Of a stretch of DNA of 64,000 nucleotides, positions 19,446 through 28,240 are shown piece after piece. The DNA comes from Nitrospira sp. GTDB lineage: Bacteria; Nitrospirota; Nitrospiria; Nitrospirales; UBA8639. The translations under genes and the position numbers were made by a program. How positions within the stretch are numbered: the stretch's first letter is position 1; each line of letters starts with the position of its first letter. The notes below the pieces were generated by a model. The model had not been told where the DNA came from. It saw nothing but the letters and a program-made list of their open reading frames with translations, and made no database searches. The stretch spans positions 2,366,001 through 2,430,000 of the forward strand of contig CP058931.1 of the NCBI GenBank assembly GCA_024760505.1, written 5' to 3'.

Positions 19446-20825
19446 TTGATTGACAACACATTGGTTGAATGTCCACTTCATAACGGAACCTTGGAAGAAG
19501 GTTCCCGTCGGATTAGCGGGTTTACCGCCACGTGCGTGCTGGTCAGTAGTGTGATCGGCACCGGGGTCTTCACCACGACAGGTTTTATGGCCCGGGACAT
19601 CGGGGACCCATGGCTGATTCTTCTGGTATGGGGAGCGGGCGCGTTACTGGCTCTCATGGGGGCGATGTGTTACAGCGAGCTGGGAGCGGCATTCCCTTTT
19701 GTCGGGGGAGACTATGTGTATCTTCGGGAAGCCTACCATCCCTTTTTCGCATTCCTGAGTGGGTGGGCTTCATTTACCGTGGGCTTTGGAGCCGCCATTG
19801 CCGCAGGCGCCATGGGATTTGCCTCCTATGTGGTCCAACTCATCCCAAATGAACCGTATTCCACTCTCCTGATCAAGGGATTTGCCTTGGCCTTGATTTG
19901 GAGTCTGACTGCCGTTCATGTGGCTGGCGTTGGCCCTGGCGGGCTCCTTCAACAGCTGTTCACCGTCTTAAAAATTGGAGCAATTCTGCTTCTCATAGTT
20001 GGGGCCTTCACGGTAGGTCATGGTGATTGGGAACATTTGGTCATGCCCACGGGAAAGCCGGATGTCGGACTGGGAACGCTGGTGGTGTCTTTTATTTTTG
20101 TGACCTATGCCTATTCGGGATGGAATGCCGCAGGGTACATTGCCGGAGAAATACTCAATCCGACCCGTTCTATTCCACGAACGATGATAGGCGGGACTCT
20201 GCTGGTTGGCACAGTCTATGTGGTGCTGAACGTGGTATATTTCTACGCGTTACCGATTCAAGCGTTGGCCGCACCTCCGCTCATGCCGGTGGCGGAAAAA
20301 GTCGCGGTGGAAATGTTTGGTCAGGCGGCCGCTCAATTTGTCACTATCATGTTGTGCATTTCCATCGCGGGTGCGGTGAGCGCTATGATATGGACCGGGC
20401 CACGGGTCTATTATGCCATGGCCAGAGACGGGTTTCTGCCGGGCTTCTTCGCGGATACGGAACACCATCATGGCACCCCGGTTCGTTCCATTGTTCTCCA
20501 AAGTCTGTGGGTGACCGTATTAGTGCTTTCAGGAACCTTTGAGCAGTTGGTGATTTACAGCGGAATGGTGATCACCGCCTTCACAGCGCTGACAGTCGGG
20601 GCCGTTATCATTCTTCGTCAACGGCGTCCGCAATTAGTTCGTCCCTACCGGGTTCCCTTCTATCCTGTCTTGCCCGTGGGCTATATCCTGGTTGCGGGAG
20701 TGATCATGCTTTTTCTCAGTGTGGAAAAACCGGTTGAAACCCTTTGGGCCTGTCTGACCCTGAGTGCTGGTATTCCCCTATATTTCCTGATGAGAAAGCA
20801 AAATGGAGGATCAGATAACACATGA
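19446..20825 (+). CDS. APC-family amino acid permease
   Basis: The 459-residue protein has about 12 membrane spans. The first repeat shows the APC signature ISGFTATCVLVSSVIGTGVF; further segments such as SGWNAAGYIAGEI and VYYAMARDGFLP are typical of the family. It should import amino acids or related amines through the inner membrane. The likely start is TTG at 19446 with GGCAGGA 7 bases upstream; no better start exists before the first helix. Its stop codon overlaps the start of the next gene (ATGA), so the two are translationally coupled. Confidence 0.88.
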   Translation: MIDNTLVECPLHNGTLEEGSRRISGFTATCVLVSSVIGTGVFTTTGFMARDIGDPWLILLVWGAGALLALMGAMCYSELGAAFPFVGGDYVYLREAYHPFFAFLSGWASFTVGFGAAIAAGAMGFASYVVQLIPNEPYSTLLIKGFALALIWSLTAVHVAGVGPGGLLQQLFTVLKIGAILLLIVGAFTVGHGDWEHLVMPTGKPDVGLGTLVVSFIFVTYAYSGWNAAGYIAGEILNPTRSIPRTMIGGTLLVGTVYVVLNVVYFYALPIQALAAPPLMPVAEKVAVEMFGQAAAQFVTIMLCISIAGAVSAMIWTGPRVYYAMARDGFLPGFFADTEHHHGTPVRSIVLQSLWVTVLVLSGTFEQLVIYSGMVITAFTALTVGAVIILRQRRPQLVRPYRVPFYPVLPVGYILVAGVIMLFLSVEKPVETLWACLTLSAGIPLYFLMRKQNGGSDNT

Positions 20826-21601
20826 ATACGGCAATCCCACCCGGGAGCGAATTAAATTCACTTGCCTTCTTTGTGATACTTGGTGGAGTATGGTTTATTC
20901 TATCCGCGTGTGGAAATGGAAATCAGGCTATGACCCAGCAAAATAATCACACACGACAGGTTGAACGGGATTCGATGGTGGATACCCAAATCGTGGCGGG
21001 GGGTGTCACCGATCCAGCCGTTGTCGCGGCCATGCGCCGGGTTCCACGGCACCGGTTTATGCCTGAGTCACATGCTAAAGATGCCTATGGAGATTTTCCA
21101 CTCGCTATCGGCTATGGGCAGACGATTTCTCAGCCCTTCATAGTTGCGTATATGACGCAAGCCCTGAAGTTGAAGCCGGATGAAAAGGTCCTGGAGATAG
21201 GAACAGGATCAGGGTATCAGGCTGCCATCCTGGCGGAGTTAGTCTTCAAAGTGTTCACCATAGAAATAGTCGAACCACTCGCTGCGGAGGCAAAAAAGAC
21301 CCTGGCAGAACTTGGGTATGACAATGTGATTGTCCGGGCTGGTGATGGCTATCAAGGATGGCCGGACGAAAGCCCGTTTGATGCGATTATTTTGACGGCG
21401 GCGCCGAACCATATTCCCGAACCACTCTTAGAGCAACTGGCAATCGGCGGACGTCTCATTCTTCCTGTCGGGGATTACCCTCAACGTCTTCTGTTGATTC
21501 GTCGCACCGAGGAGGGATACCAGGAAACCGAGTTGTTACCCGTGGTGTTTGTGCCCATGACGGGCGAAGCCTTAACGAATCCTCCCGCAACCGGGCCTTG
21601 A
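20822..21601 (+). CDS. pcm: Exported protein-L-isoaspartate O-methyltransferase, probable lipoprotein
   Basis: Residues about 45-255 form a complete PCMT domain: RDSMVDTQIVAGGVTDPAVV, GYGQTISQPFIVAYMT, then motif I EIGTGSGYQAAIL and DAIILTAAPNHIPEPL. It methylates isoaspartate in damaged proteins using S-adenosylmethionine. The N-terminus adds a hydrophobic segment ending in a lipobox-like LSAC near residue 30, suggesting export. Bacterial Pcm is normally cytoplasmic and lacks this. A lipoprotein would have no access to S-adenosylmethionine in the periplasm, so cytoplasmic-side anchoring or a downstream start (ATG at 20931) are alternatives. Confidence 0.88.
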   Translation: MNTAIPPGSELNSLAFFVILGGVWFILSACGNGNQAMTQQNNHTRQVERDSMVDTQIVAGGVTDPAVVAAMRRVPRHRFMPESHAKDAYGDFPLAIGYGQTISQPFIVAYMTQALKLKPDEKVLEIGTGSGYQAAILAELVFKVFTIEIVEPLAAEAKKTLAELGYDNVIVRAGDGYQGWPDESPFDAIILTAAPNHIPEPLLEQLAIGGRLILPVGDYPQRLLLIRRTEEGYQETELLPVVFVPMTGEALTNPPATGP

Positions 21602-21629
21602 CGAACTTCTTTTCCGTTGACCACCTTCT

Positions 21630-23483
21630 TCACTCATAGATGACGAATCCGCCCGCCGGAAGGGTGAGAACGACTGCTTTGCCATTTCTCGCCTCAACGG
21701 TCGTCTCCTGACCGATCTGTCCCGCATTGGTTGAATAGAGACACGTGAGTGTGTGGCCGGCCTGATGCAGTCCGTCATCAACCGTCACCCAGGCGCTTCG
21801 GGGTGCCGCGTAGTCGGTATTCATCGCCAGGAGAATTTCCCGGTCATTGAAAATTCTGGACCAGGGAATCACTGACCGAATCTGCCCACCCAGCATGCGC
21901 GGCAGCCCGAAGTCGATCCCATTTCCGGAAATTTCTCTCAGGTATTGTCGACCCCGTCGTAACGCAAGCTTGTTACGGCGAATGCCCAGTAGGATCGAGA
22001 GTTGCCGGTATGCCGGACTCTCTTCATTGAAGAAATGCCGTTGATGGCTTCGAAAGGCGCCGAATTCTCCTCCGAACATACATTCGCGAATGAATTGATC
22101 ACTCTGCCCGTGCCCGTCAAAATACTGTTCGCTGCCATAGTACATGCAGGGAATGCCCATCGTAAGGGCGTTCAGCGCAAGAACATTCAAGAGTCCATCC
22201 GGCCCGTCAGGATCAGCACAAAATCTGGCTTTGTTTTCTCCCTTTCGTACTTGATCATGATCATCAAACAGGGTAACCACCCGGTTGCGAAACCAGACGT
22301 GGGATTCTTTCTGAACCAGGATGGAGTTCCGGAATAGCTGGAAATACTCCTCCGGGTTGCGATAGCCCTTCACGAGGTATTCCATCTTGTCCGGGATGTC
22401 GTCGACGCCAAGTGCGGCGTCCAGGCCCGTGGTTTCCAGCGTTTGAAACGCGCGGGTTCTGCCCCCGGTAATTTCTCCAATGAGATAAAAGTTTTCTTTG
22501 CCGATGGATTGGGTGAATTCATGGATCACCGACGCAAAGTACCGGCTCGCTCCCAGGTCCATATGTTTGACGGTATCCACCCGATACCCATCGACGTCCG
22601 CAAAGGCAATCCAGAATTTGTACACCTCGGCCAGGGCCTTAAGGGCATCCGACGGCTGATACTGATCGACGTCGCCGGAACCGAGTTGGATGTTTTTCAG
22701 GTCAAGGAAGTCCCCCTCAAGAAATTCAGGTGAAAAATCCCAATTGGTGATATGGCCCTTTCGGGTAAAGGCCTGAGGGTCCTGGAATTCCTGTGGCCAG
22801 ATGGCACCATGCGGCCAGGCGGCAGGATGGCTTGCGGTGTCGAGTTGTTGGAAGGGGAGAGTCGGTTCTCCGAATTGATCATGGAACCCGTGCACGTCAT
22901 AGGGTTGGCCATCCCAGCGGGGATCGTTGAAGATCTGCCCGTTATGTTCGGTCCGATAGCGATTGGGATTGTAGCAAAACACATCTCCCGTGTGGTTGAG
23001 GATAATATCCAGAATAACGTAGATCCCGTGAGCGTGAGCGGTCCGGACAAGGGTTCTCAGATCCTCTCGTTGACCGAAATGAGGATCCACATCTAAAAAG
23101 TTTTGAATGCCATACCCATGATAGGTGTCTTTAAATTTCACCTGTTTGAAAATGGGACTGATCCAAATGGCGGTCACACCGAGACGTTCAAGGTATCCCA
23201 GCTTGCTCGTCAATCCGGATAAATTCCCTCCGCAAAACTTCTGTCCCGCCGCTATCCAATGAGATTCATCCGCATTGCCCGCATCGGTTGACTGAAAGAG
23301 GGGAACAGAGCCTCGCCGGACGACGGTCCCGTCATTGCTTCTGTATCCTTTTTCGCGGCCGTCCGAAAAACGGTCGAGCATTAAAAAGTATAAGACCTGA
23401 TCCTCCCAGGCGGCGGGAGAAGGAAAAAACTTCCGGTCACTGAGAGCAGGCAGATCCACCTCCTGAAGATTCTTTTCTGTCAT
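21630..23483 (-). CDS. GH13 alpha-amylase/neopullulanase-type enzyme
   Basis: The 617-residue protein carries GH13 regions DIILNHTGD near 163 (I), GYRVDTVKH near 303 with the nucleophile (II), LIGEITGG near 333 with the acid/base Glu (III) and FDDHDQV near 410 (IV). Residues 25-60 contain YFLMLDRFSDG, as in enzymes acting on maltodextrins. The C-terminal 80 residues form the usual beta domain. No signal peptide is visible. It would cut alpha-1,4-glucans; exact specificity is not readable. It is divergent from or convergent with its neighbours and has no glucan-gene partner alongside. Confidence 0.88.
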   Translation of the reverse strand: MTEKNLQEVDLPALSDRKFFPSPAAWEDQVLYFLMLDRFSDGREKGYRSNDGTVVRRGSVPLFQSTDAGNADESHWIAAGQKFCGGNLSGLTSKLGYLERLGVTAIWISPIFKQVKFKDTYHGYGIQNFLDVDPHFGQREDLRTLVRTAHAHGIYVILDIILNHTGDVFCYNPNRYRTEHNGQIFNDPRWDGQPYDVHGFHDQFGEPTLPFQQLDTASHPAAWPHGAIWPQEFQDPQAFTRKGHITNWDFSPEFLEGDFLDLKNIQLGSGDVDQYQPSDALKALAEVYKFWIAFADVDGYRVDTVKHMDLGASRYFASVIHEFTQSIGKENFYLIGEITGGRTRAFQTLETTGLDAALGVDDIPDKMEYLVKGYRNPEEYFQLFRNSILVQKESHVWFRNRVVTLFDDHDQVRKGENKARFCADPDGPDGLLNVLALNALTMGIPCMYYGSEQYFDGHGQSDQFIRECMFGGEFGAFRSHQRHFFNEESPAYRQLSILLGIRRNKLALRRGRQYLREISGNGIDFGLPRMLGGQIRSVIPWSRIFNDREILLAMNTDYAAPRSAWVTVDDGLHQAGHTLTCLYSTNAGQIGQETTVEARNGKAVVLTLPAGGFVIYE

Positions 23484-23652
23484 GACGGACTCCCTTGATT
23501 GTGTACGGTGCGGAACTCAATGTATGGCTGAAAGATGGGTGGCATTCGGGTGCGGTCTGTCAGATAGCCGGTCTGCCGAATTTTGGTCATCTCACAACGC
23601 TGGAAAACCTGGCCTGAGGGATCGTTTGCCGGCCTTGGGTTCAGTCGCACTA

Positions 23653-24159
23653 TCAAGCAATGACCCAAACGGCAAAGCCCTGGCCTTTTTTTGCCAGCTC
23701 TTCGCCCACATGGTGATGAAATATTTCTTTGAAGCTGGAGTACGATTCCCTTCCAACGACAATGGTTCCGCAATTCTGTTTGTGAGCTGTCCCGATCAAT
23801 TCACCAACAATATCCGGCCGGTGGATGGATTGAGAAAACACTGCGCTGACATTGGCGGGTAACACCCCAATCCGATACAGAATCGTCTTGGCGTTATCTA
23901 AGATTGGTTCCGCGGCCTTTTTCGCGTCCTCGATCCACTGAGCCTGCTCTTTTTTTAAGGTCTCATCCAGCTTTTGTTCTGTTGTCGGATCTTCCGCGCC
24001 GCCGAATTCCAAAAGTTCGGGAGGAATCGGGGGGAGGACGTGAAAGAGCACGATATGAAAATCTTCACGGGCCCCTATCATTTCAGCCACGTAGGAGACG
24101 CTTCGAATGGAAGAATCCGACCCGTCGACGCCGACGAGTAATGTCTTATCCCTTACCAT
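23653..24159 (-). CDS. Universal stress protein, non-canonical ATP loop
   Basis: The 168-residue protein starts DKTLLVGVDGSDSSIRSVSYVAEMIGA, a typical Usp strand-helix start, and ends in VVGRESYSSFKEIFHHHVGEEL. In ATP-binding members the last loop reads G-x2-G-x9-G-(S/T); here Gly and Ser are replaced (GRESYSSFKEIFHHHVG), so it may bind ATP poorly or not at all. An inserted acidic helix lies around residues 60-85. Confidence 0.82.
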   Translation of the reverse strand: MVRDKTLLVGVDGSDSSIRSVSYVAEMIGAREDFHIVLFHVLPPIPPELLEFGGAEDPTTEQKLDETLKKEQAQWIEDAKKAAEPILDNAKTILYRIGVLPANVSAVFSQSIHRPDIVGELIGTAHKQNCGTIVVGRESYSSFKEIFHHHVGEELAKKGQGFAVWVIA

Positions 24160-24826
24160 AGATCACTCCCTTCATGTGACGTGGATTTCGCTACCTCCTA
24201 ACCAGGATAGTTGGCGGATTTTGTTCATGCAAAGGGCATTCTAAGATATCGTCTGCCGGCCTGAGCGAGCTTGCCTTCACCACATTATTCCCTCAACGAG
24301 GTCTTCCTCAACGTCTCCGGCTTTGGCTACGAATGGGGACGATTATTTGACCCGAAACAAGTTGTCCACCAGGACACTGTTGCCTTAGACCCGGGAATGC
24401 AGGTTGCTGGGCATTGGTAAAATCGGCTCTAATTCTACACTGGTTCGCCTGTGGGGTGAAGGGCTGCACAAGATTGTCGGATCTAAGAACATTCACACGC
24501 GCATATCCTCGTGTGTCCCAGAGTGCTACAGTTCATGCGCACAGGCTGGGGAGGAAAGGAGTAAACGCTTCACAATCGTTGATCAAGAACGAAACCGGTT
24601 TGTGTTGGGAACAATCCATTCTGAATCATTTTGTAACGAAGATATTTGAACTGATGGAGGAAATGCCCGCTCATGGAACGGCAGGTTTTATCTCATGGTT
24701 GGCGGCAACCGACCTTGCGGTGACGATTTCTTCTGTTCAGGCGTCAGCCTCAGGTGCCTGTTGGGTGCTTATGCCTGGAGCGCCGCTGGAAGGAGGACCT
24801 GCGAGCAGGCTTTCTGGAGTTAGTGT
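24160..24826 (+). other. Intergenic region with an unsupported 138-codon frame
   Basis: These 667 bases separate a minus-strand stress protein from a plus-strand gene. One plus frame (24414-24830) overlaps the next start by four bases in ATGA style, but its amino-acid run is not family-like and has unusual Ser/Ala/Gly stretches. It may be a decayed gene. Nothing else could be supported. Confidence 0.4.
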
Positions 24827-25996
24827 ATGAAAGACACATCTACAATTAGGGCCATCATGACCGGGTTCGCTGAGCAGACGGGCCTGATTCCCCCCGCTCG
24901 ACCGCCCCGTCGTTATCTCTGGACCGACGCGTTTGCCGTGTGCAACTATCTGGAACTTTTCCGCCGGACAGGGGAGGAACATTACCAGGGAGATGCGAAA
25001 CGCCTCGTCTCTCAAGTCCACCGTGTCCTGGGGCGACATCGGGAGGACGATTCGCGCCAGGGATGGATCAGCGGATTAGACGAGAAGGAAGGAGAGCAGC
25101 ATCCGACTCAGGGGGGCTTGAGAATCGGGAAAGAGCTTGCTGAACGCGGACCGGATGAGCCGTATGATGACCATTTGGAATGGGAACGGGATGGGCAGTA
25201 TTTTCATTATTTGACCAAGTGGATGCATGCCCTCGATTGTCTGGCACGGGTGACGGGAGATTCCGTGTATAACCAATGGGCGGTGGAGCTTGCCAAGAGC
25301 GCCCATGCCCGTTTCACCTATACACCTTTGGGCGGTGGCCCCAAGCGCATGTTTTGGAAGATGAGTATCGACCTCTCCTATCCCCTGGTTGCGTCCATGG
25401 GTCAGCACGATCCGCTTGACGGGCTGATTACCTATCAACAACTTCAGGCGACGGCTGTGAAGCTTAGCGATCTCCACGCAAAGAGCCCTCTGGGACAAGA
25501 GATTACGGAGTTGACCGCAATGTGTGAAGGCCTGACCTGGACGACGAATGATCCATTAGGAATCGGTGGACTTCTGTCGGATGCCTACAGGTTGACACAA
25601 TTGATGATCAGTACCAGCTTGCGCGAATCAGATCGATTGGTCTCGCTCTTACGGGATGCTGAGGTCGGCCTGGAGGCCTTTGTCCGAAGCCGATCCCTGA
25701 ATGCGTCCGCCGATTCCCGTTTGGGATTTCGTGAGTTAGGATTATCCATCGGCCTTCATGCCATTGTGAAGATGCAGAAAGACATCGAACAACATCCGGA
25801 GAACTTCTCAAACCGGCATGAGTTGCATACCAGGCTGTCAGGCCTCACACGATGTCTTCCCTTGATCGAATCCATCGAGAACTTCTGGCTTAAACCGAGC
25901 AATCAACAGAGTCAAACCTGGACCGGGCATCGTGATATTAATAGCGTGATGCTGGCGACCAGCCTGGCACCGGAAGGGTATCTGGTTCTTCAATAA
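24827..25996 (+). CDS. Hypothetical protein, six-hairpin glycosidase-like
   Basis: I do not recognise the family. The 389 residues are alpha-helical by eye and have aromatic/Asp-rich repeats (RYLWTDAFAVCNYLELF, DHLEWERDGQYFHYLTKWMHALD) resembling alpha/alpha barrel enzymes. No signal peptide is visible. GGAAGGAGG motifs lie too far upstream to fix the start; the ATG follows TGT in weak context. Its last 58 residues are duplicated at 26865-27041. Its GC content matches the surrounding glucan and stress genes. Confidence 0.7.
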   Translation: MKDTSTIRAIMTGFAEQTGLIPPARPPRRYLWTDAFAVCNYLELFRRTGEEHYQGDAKRLVSQVHRVLGRHREDDSRQGWISGLDEKEGEQHPTQGGLRIGKELAERGPDEPYDDHLEWERDGQYFHYLTKWMHALDCLARVTGDSVYNQWAVELAKSAHARFTYTPLGGGPKRMFWKMSIDLSYPLVASMGQHDPLDGLITYQQLQATAVKLSDLHAKSPLGQEITELTAMCEGLTWTTNDPLGIGGLLSDAYRLTQLMISTSLRESDRLVSLLRDAEVGLEAFVRSRSLNASADSRLGFRELGLSIGLHAIVKMQKDIEQHPENFSNRHELHTRLSGLTRCLPLIESIENFWLKPSNQQSQTWTGHRDINSVMLATSLAPEGYLVLQ

Positions 25997-26286
25997 CAAT
26001 CACTAAATAACCCAGCATATTTTTCAGTGAACTACGCACAATCCGGCTGGACACTGCCCTGGCAAGGAGATGGATTTAGAGTTTAACTTTCCTGATAAAT
26101 TCAGTATCTTGTATATTCTACATGATTTCCATAGCATTTTATTAAGTCTTACATGACCAAAATTTTGAGATGGGACCAAATTTGGGAGTAGGAAACTGCT
26201 CCCCTATAAAGTGCTGAAGGTTGATAACACACGACGTGATTCTATCTGTCATTCACAGATGATTCATAATAAAACACGGTTCATTC

Positions 26287-26547
26287 ATGCCGACGATCAG
26301 CATCTTTTATGGTATCCTGATTCAAATGTTTTGGAGGGAGCATAACCCACCGCATTTTCATGCACTCTACGGTGAGCATGAAGCGCTCATTGATGTACGT
26401 GAACTCCGCGTGTTGCGGGGATCGTTACCCAGGCGTGCTATGGCACTTGTGTTGGAATGGGCAGCGGAGCATCGCGATGAACTTATGGAGGACTGGAATC
26501 TATGCAGCCAACTCAAACATCCGAAACCAATTCCCCCTCTCAAATAG
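26287..26547 (+). CDS. DUF4160 family protein
   Basis: The 86-residue protein matches DUF4160: MPTISIFYGILIQMFWREHNPPHFHALYGEHEALIDV, then LPRRAMALVLEWAAEHRDELMEDWN. The HNPPHFHA core is the family hallmark. These genes occur next to DUF2442 genes in many bacteria and behave like toxin-antitoxin or mobile pairs, though no activity is established. The start of the downstream gene lies inside this one, overlapping by 46 bases. Confidence 0.85.
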   Translation: MPTISIFYGILIQMFWREHNPPHFHALYGEHEALIDVRELRVLRGSLPRRAMALVLEWAAEHRDELMEDWNLCSQLKHPKPIPPLK

Positions 26548-26837
26548 AACCAGCTATCCAACATGTCGTACCGTGGCGCGTAGTTTCCGTCAGTACGAAG
26601 TCTGACCTGCGTTTACAGGTGACCTTTGTAGACGGAACAACAGGGGAAGTAGATCTGAAGAAATTTCTGAATGACGCAAATGTCAGGGGAACAGTATTCG
26701 AATCGTTGCGTGATCCTGTGGCCTTTTCGAAGGTGAAAGTAGTGATGGGAGCCGTCCAATGGGCTAATGGAGCCGACTTGGCTCCCGATGCCATGTATGA
26801 TGCAATCAAATCCCAAGGACGTTGGGTGGTTGAGTAA
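26502..26837 (+). CDS. DUF2442 family protein
   Basis: The 111-residue protein contains the DUF2442 domain: VVSVSTKSDLRLQVTFVDG, VDLKKFL, VFESLRDPVAFSKVKV, AVQWANGADLAPDAMYD. The first 25 residues are Ser/Thr/Pro-rich. TGGAGGA is placed 8 bases before the ATG, inside the DUF4160 gene, so the two are translated together. Likely partner of the DUF4160 protein; the role of each is not established. Confidence 0.85.
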   Translation: MQPTQTSETNSPSQIEPAIQHVVPWRVVSVSTKSDLRLQVTFVDGTTGEVDLKKFLNDANVRGTVFESLRDPVAFSKVKVVMGAVQWANGADLAPDAMYDAIKSQGRWVVE

Positions 26838-26864
26838 ACCCTCTTTCCTTTTCCTTGCCAACAA

Positions 26865-27041
26865 GAGTTGCATGCCAGGCTGTCAGGCCTCGCACGATTT
26901 CTTCCATTCACCGAACTCATCGAGGCTTTCTGGCTTGAGCCGAACAATCAACAGAGCCACACCTGGACCGGGCATCGTGATATTAACAGCATGATGCGGG
27001 CGACCGGCTTGGCCCCGGATGGGTATTTGCTACTCCAATAA
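26865..27041 (+). pseudogene. Duplicated 3' end of the gene at 24827-25996
   Basis: These 58 codons and a stop (ELHARLSGLARFLPF ... SHTWTGHRDIN ... GYLLLQ) align without gaps to the last 58 codons of the hypothetical gene at 24827-25996 (about four-fifths of bases identical by eye). There is no start or upstream body, so it is a remnant. The DUF4160/DUF2442 pair lies between the intact gene and this tail. Divergence at both DNA and protein level says it came from a paralogue or another allele, not a recent copy. Confidence 0.85.
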
Positions 27042-27044
27042 TGA

Positions 27045-27461
27045 TCATTGTGCGCCGAGGGCTTTGGCCGCTTTTTTCACATCCTTTTGGTTGACCCACA
27101 AAATGGCCCCGCAGCGTCCCGCGCCACCTGTTACGGCCGCGGCCGCCCGTATGTTGATTTTCGCTTCTGCGAGTTTTGCGGCATAGGGAACGAAGGCGCC
27201 CATTTGATCCTTATCATCGATGACAAAACAGTCTTTGGGACCTTTGATATTCCATTTGGCTTTTTTGGCTGCGGCCGTAAATTTGACAGGGTCGACGGGC
27301 ACGCAGTCGACTTGGGCTTTCCCGCTTTTTTTCGGAAAAGCCAGAAAGGCTAACAGGTTGACCTGGGACTGTTGGAGATGCTCCAAGAGTTTGATTCCTT
27401 GTCCTGATTTATGGGGAACCATCATCTTGTAATACTTGGCAAGGCGGACGGAATTGGGCAT
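27045..27461 (-). CDS. Probable ACT-domain protein
   Basis: The 138 residues show two beta-alpha-beta halves: VNLLAFLAFPKKSGKAQVDCVPVDP near 33 and DQMGAFVPYAAKLAEAKINIRAAAAVTGGAGRCGAILWV near 85. The second half (binding loop, strand, helix) resembles tandem ACT modules that bind small ligands. The Lys-rich linker (AAKKAKWNIKGPKDC) is cytoplasmic. I cannot assign a ligand. Confidence 0.65.
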   Translation of the reverse strand: MPNSVRLAKYYKMMVPHKSGQGIKLLEHLQQSQVNLLAFLAFPKKSGKAQVDCVPVDPVKFTAAAKKAKWNIKGPKDCFVIDDKDQMGAFVPYAAKLAEAKINIRAAAAVTGGAGRCGAILWVNQKDVKKAAKALGAQ

Positions 27462-27694
27462 GGGAACCTCCTTTTGATTGGAAAAATTTGTGAATTGTTA
27501 GGGTGTTTGCGGGTGTTCATTTGGAATATTTCGACTGAGATGGCTAAAGAAGGATCATAAAACAAGTTATGGTTCTGGCCTTACAGTAATATTTTGTTTA
27601 TCGGAAATGTATCTTGAGATCCTCTAGTTGAGACGCGTTTTTCGGGGAATGAGTCGTTTTTTTTTACCGAACTCCCGTATCATCGTGCTTTTCT

Positions 27695-27890
27695 GTATTG
27701 CCGGGTTTCGGCCCGGCAGCCGAGCCCCTTTTGTTCCGGCAAAAGGAGCCAAAACCAGTGACGCCCCGTCCGGCAATATTCTATGAGATGAACGCCAAGC
27801 ATGGAAGGCCAAGCCAACTCGCTACGCTCAAACAAGGCTTGCCGGCTCGTGAGAGCGTCCATCCAGAGGGCCGGGCGGCAGGCGTCGGAC
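27695..27890 (+). repeat. Dispersed repeat copy R1 (left half)
   Basis: Starts with GTATTGCCGGGTTTCG and contains two hairpins, CCGGG/CCCGG and CCTTTTG/CAAAAGG, followed by a region that also occurs in R3 (34233) with the same order: ACTCGCTACGCTCA and GAGAGCG blocks. The right half seen in R2 and R3 is missing. The rest of 27462-28240 contains no supported gene. Confidence 0.75.
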
Positions 27891-28240
27891 ATTGGGAGAT
27901 AAACATTTCAGGTATCCTGCTAAAAGATTGTGGAGCCATACATTCTGTATAATCCCTTAAGAATGTGCCGTCGTAAGGTTGCATCACGTTTTTTGAACTT
28001 TTCAAACGGTAAAAGGGACGAGTCTTGTTGGGGAAAGAATGTGTGTGCACAGCGTTGTCCGGGGTGAAGTCTTGTCTTGCATGGTCGGACGAACTTGAAT
28101 GAGGGGCTGTTGTCGCATGGATGAGTATCTTTTTCCTGATAGTGGGAATGTTGAATAATAATAATTTCCAAGGGCATATTGACCCACAGGCACATTGCAT
28201 ATCTGAGGCCTCGGGGCGGCTTTTTTCAACAGCCTCATAG

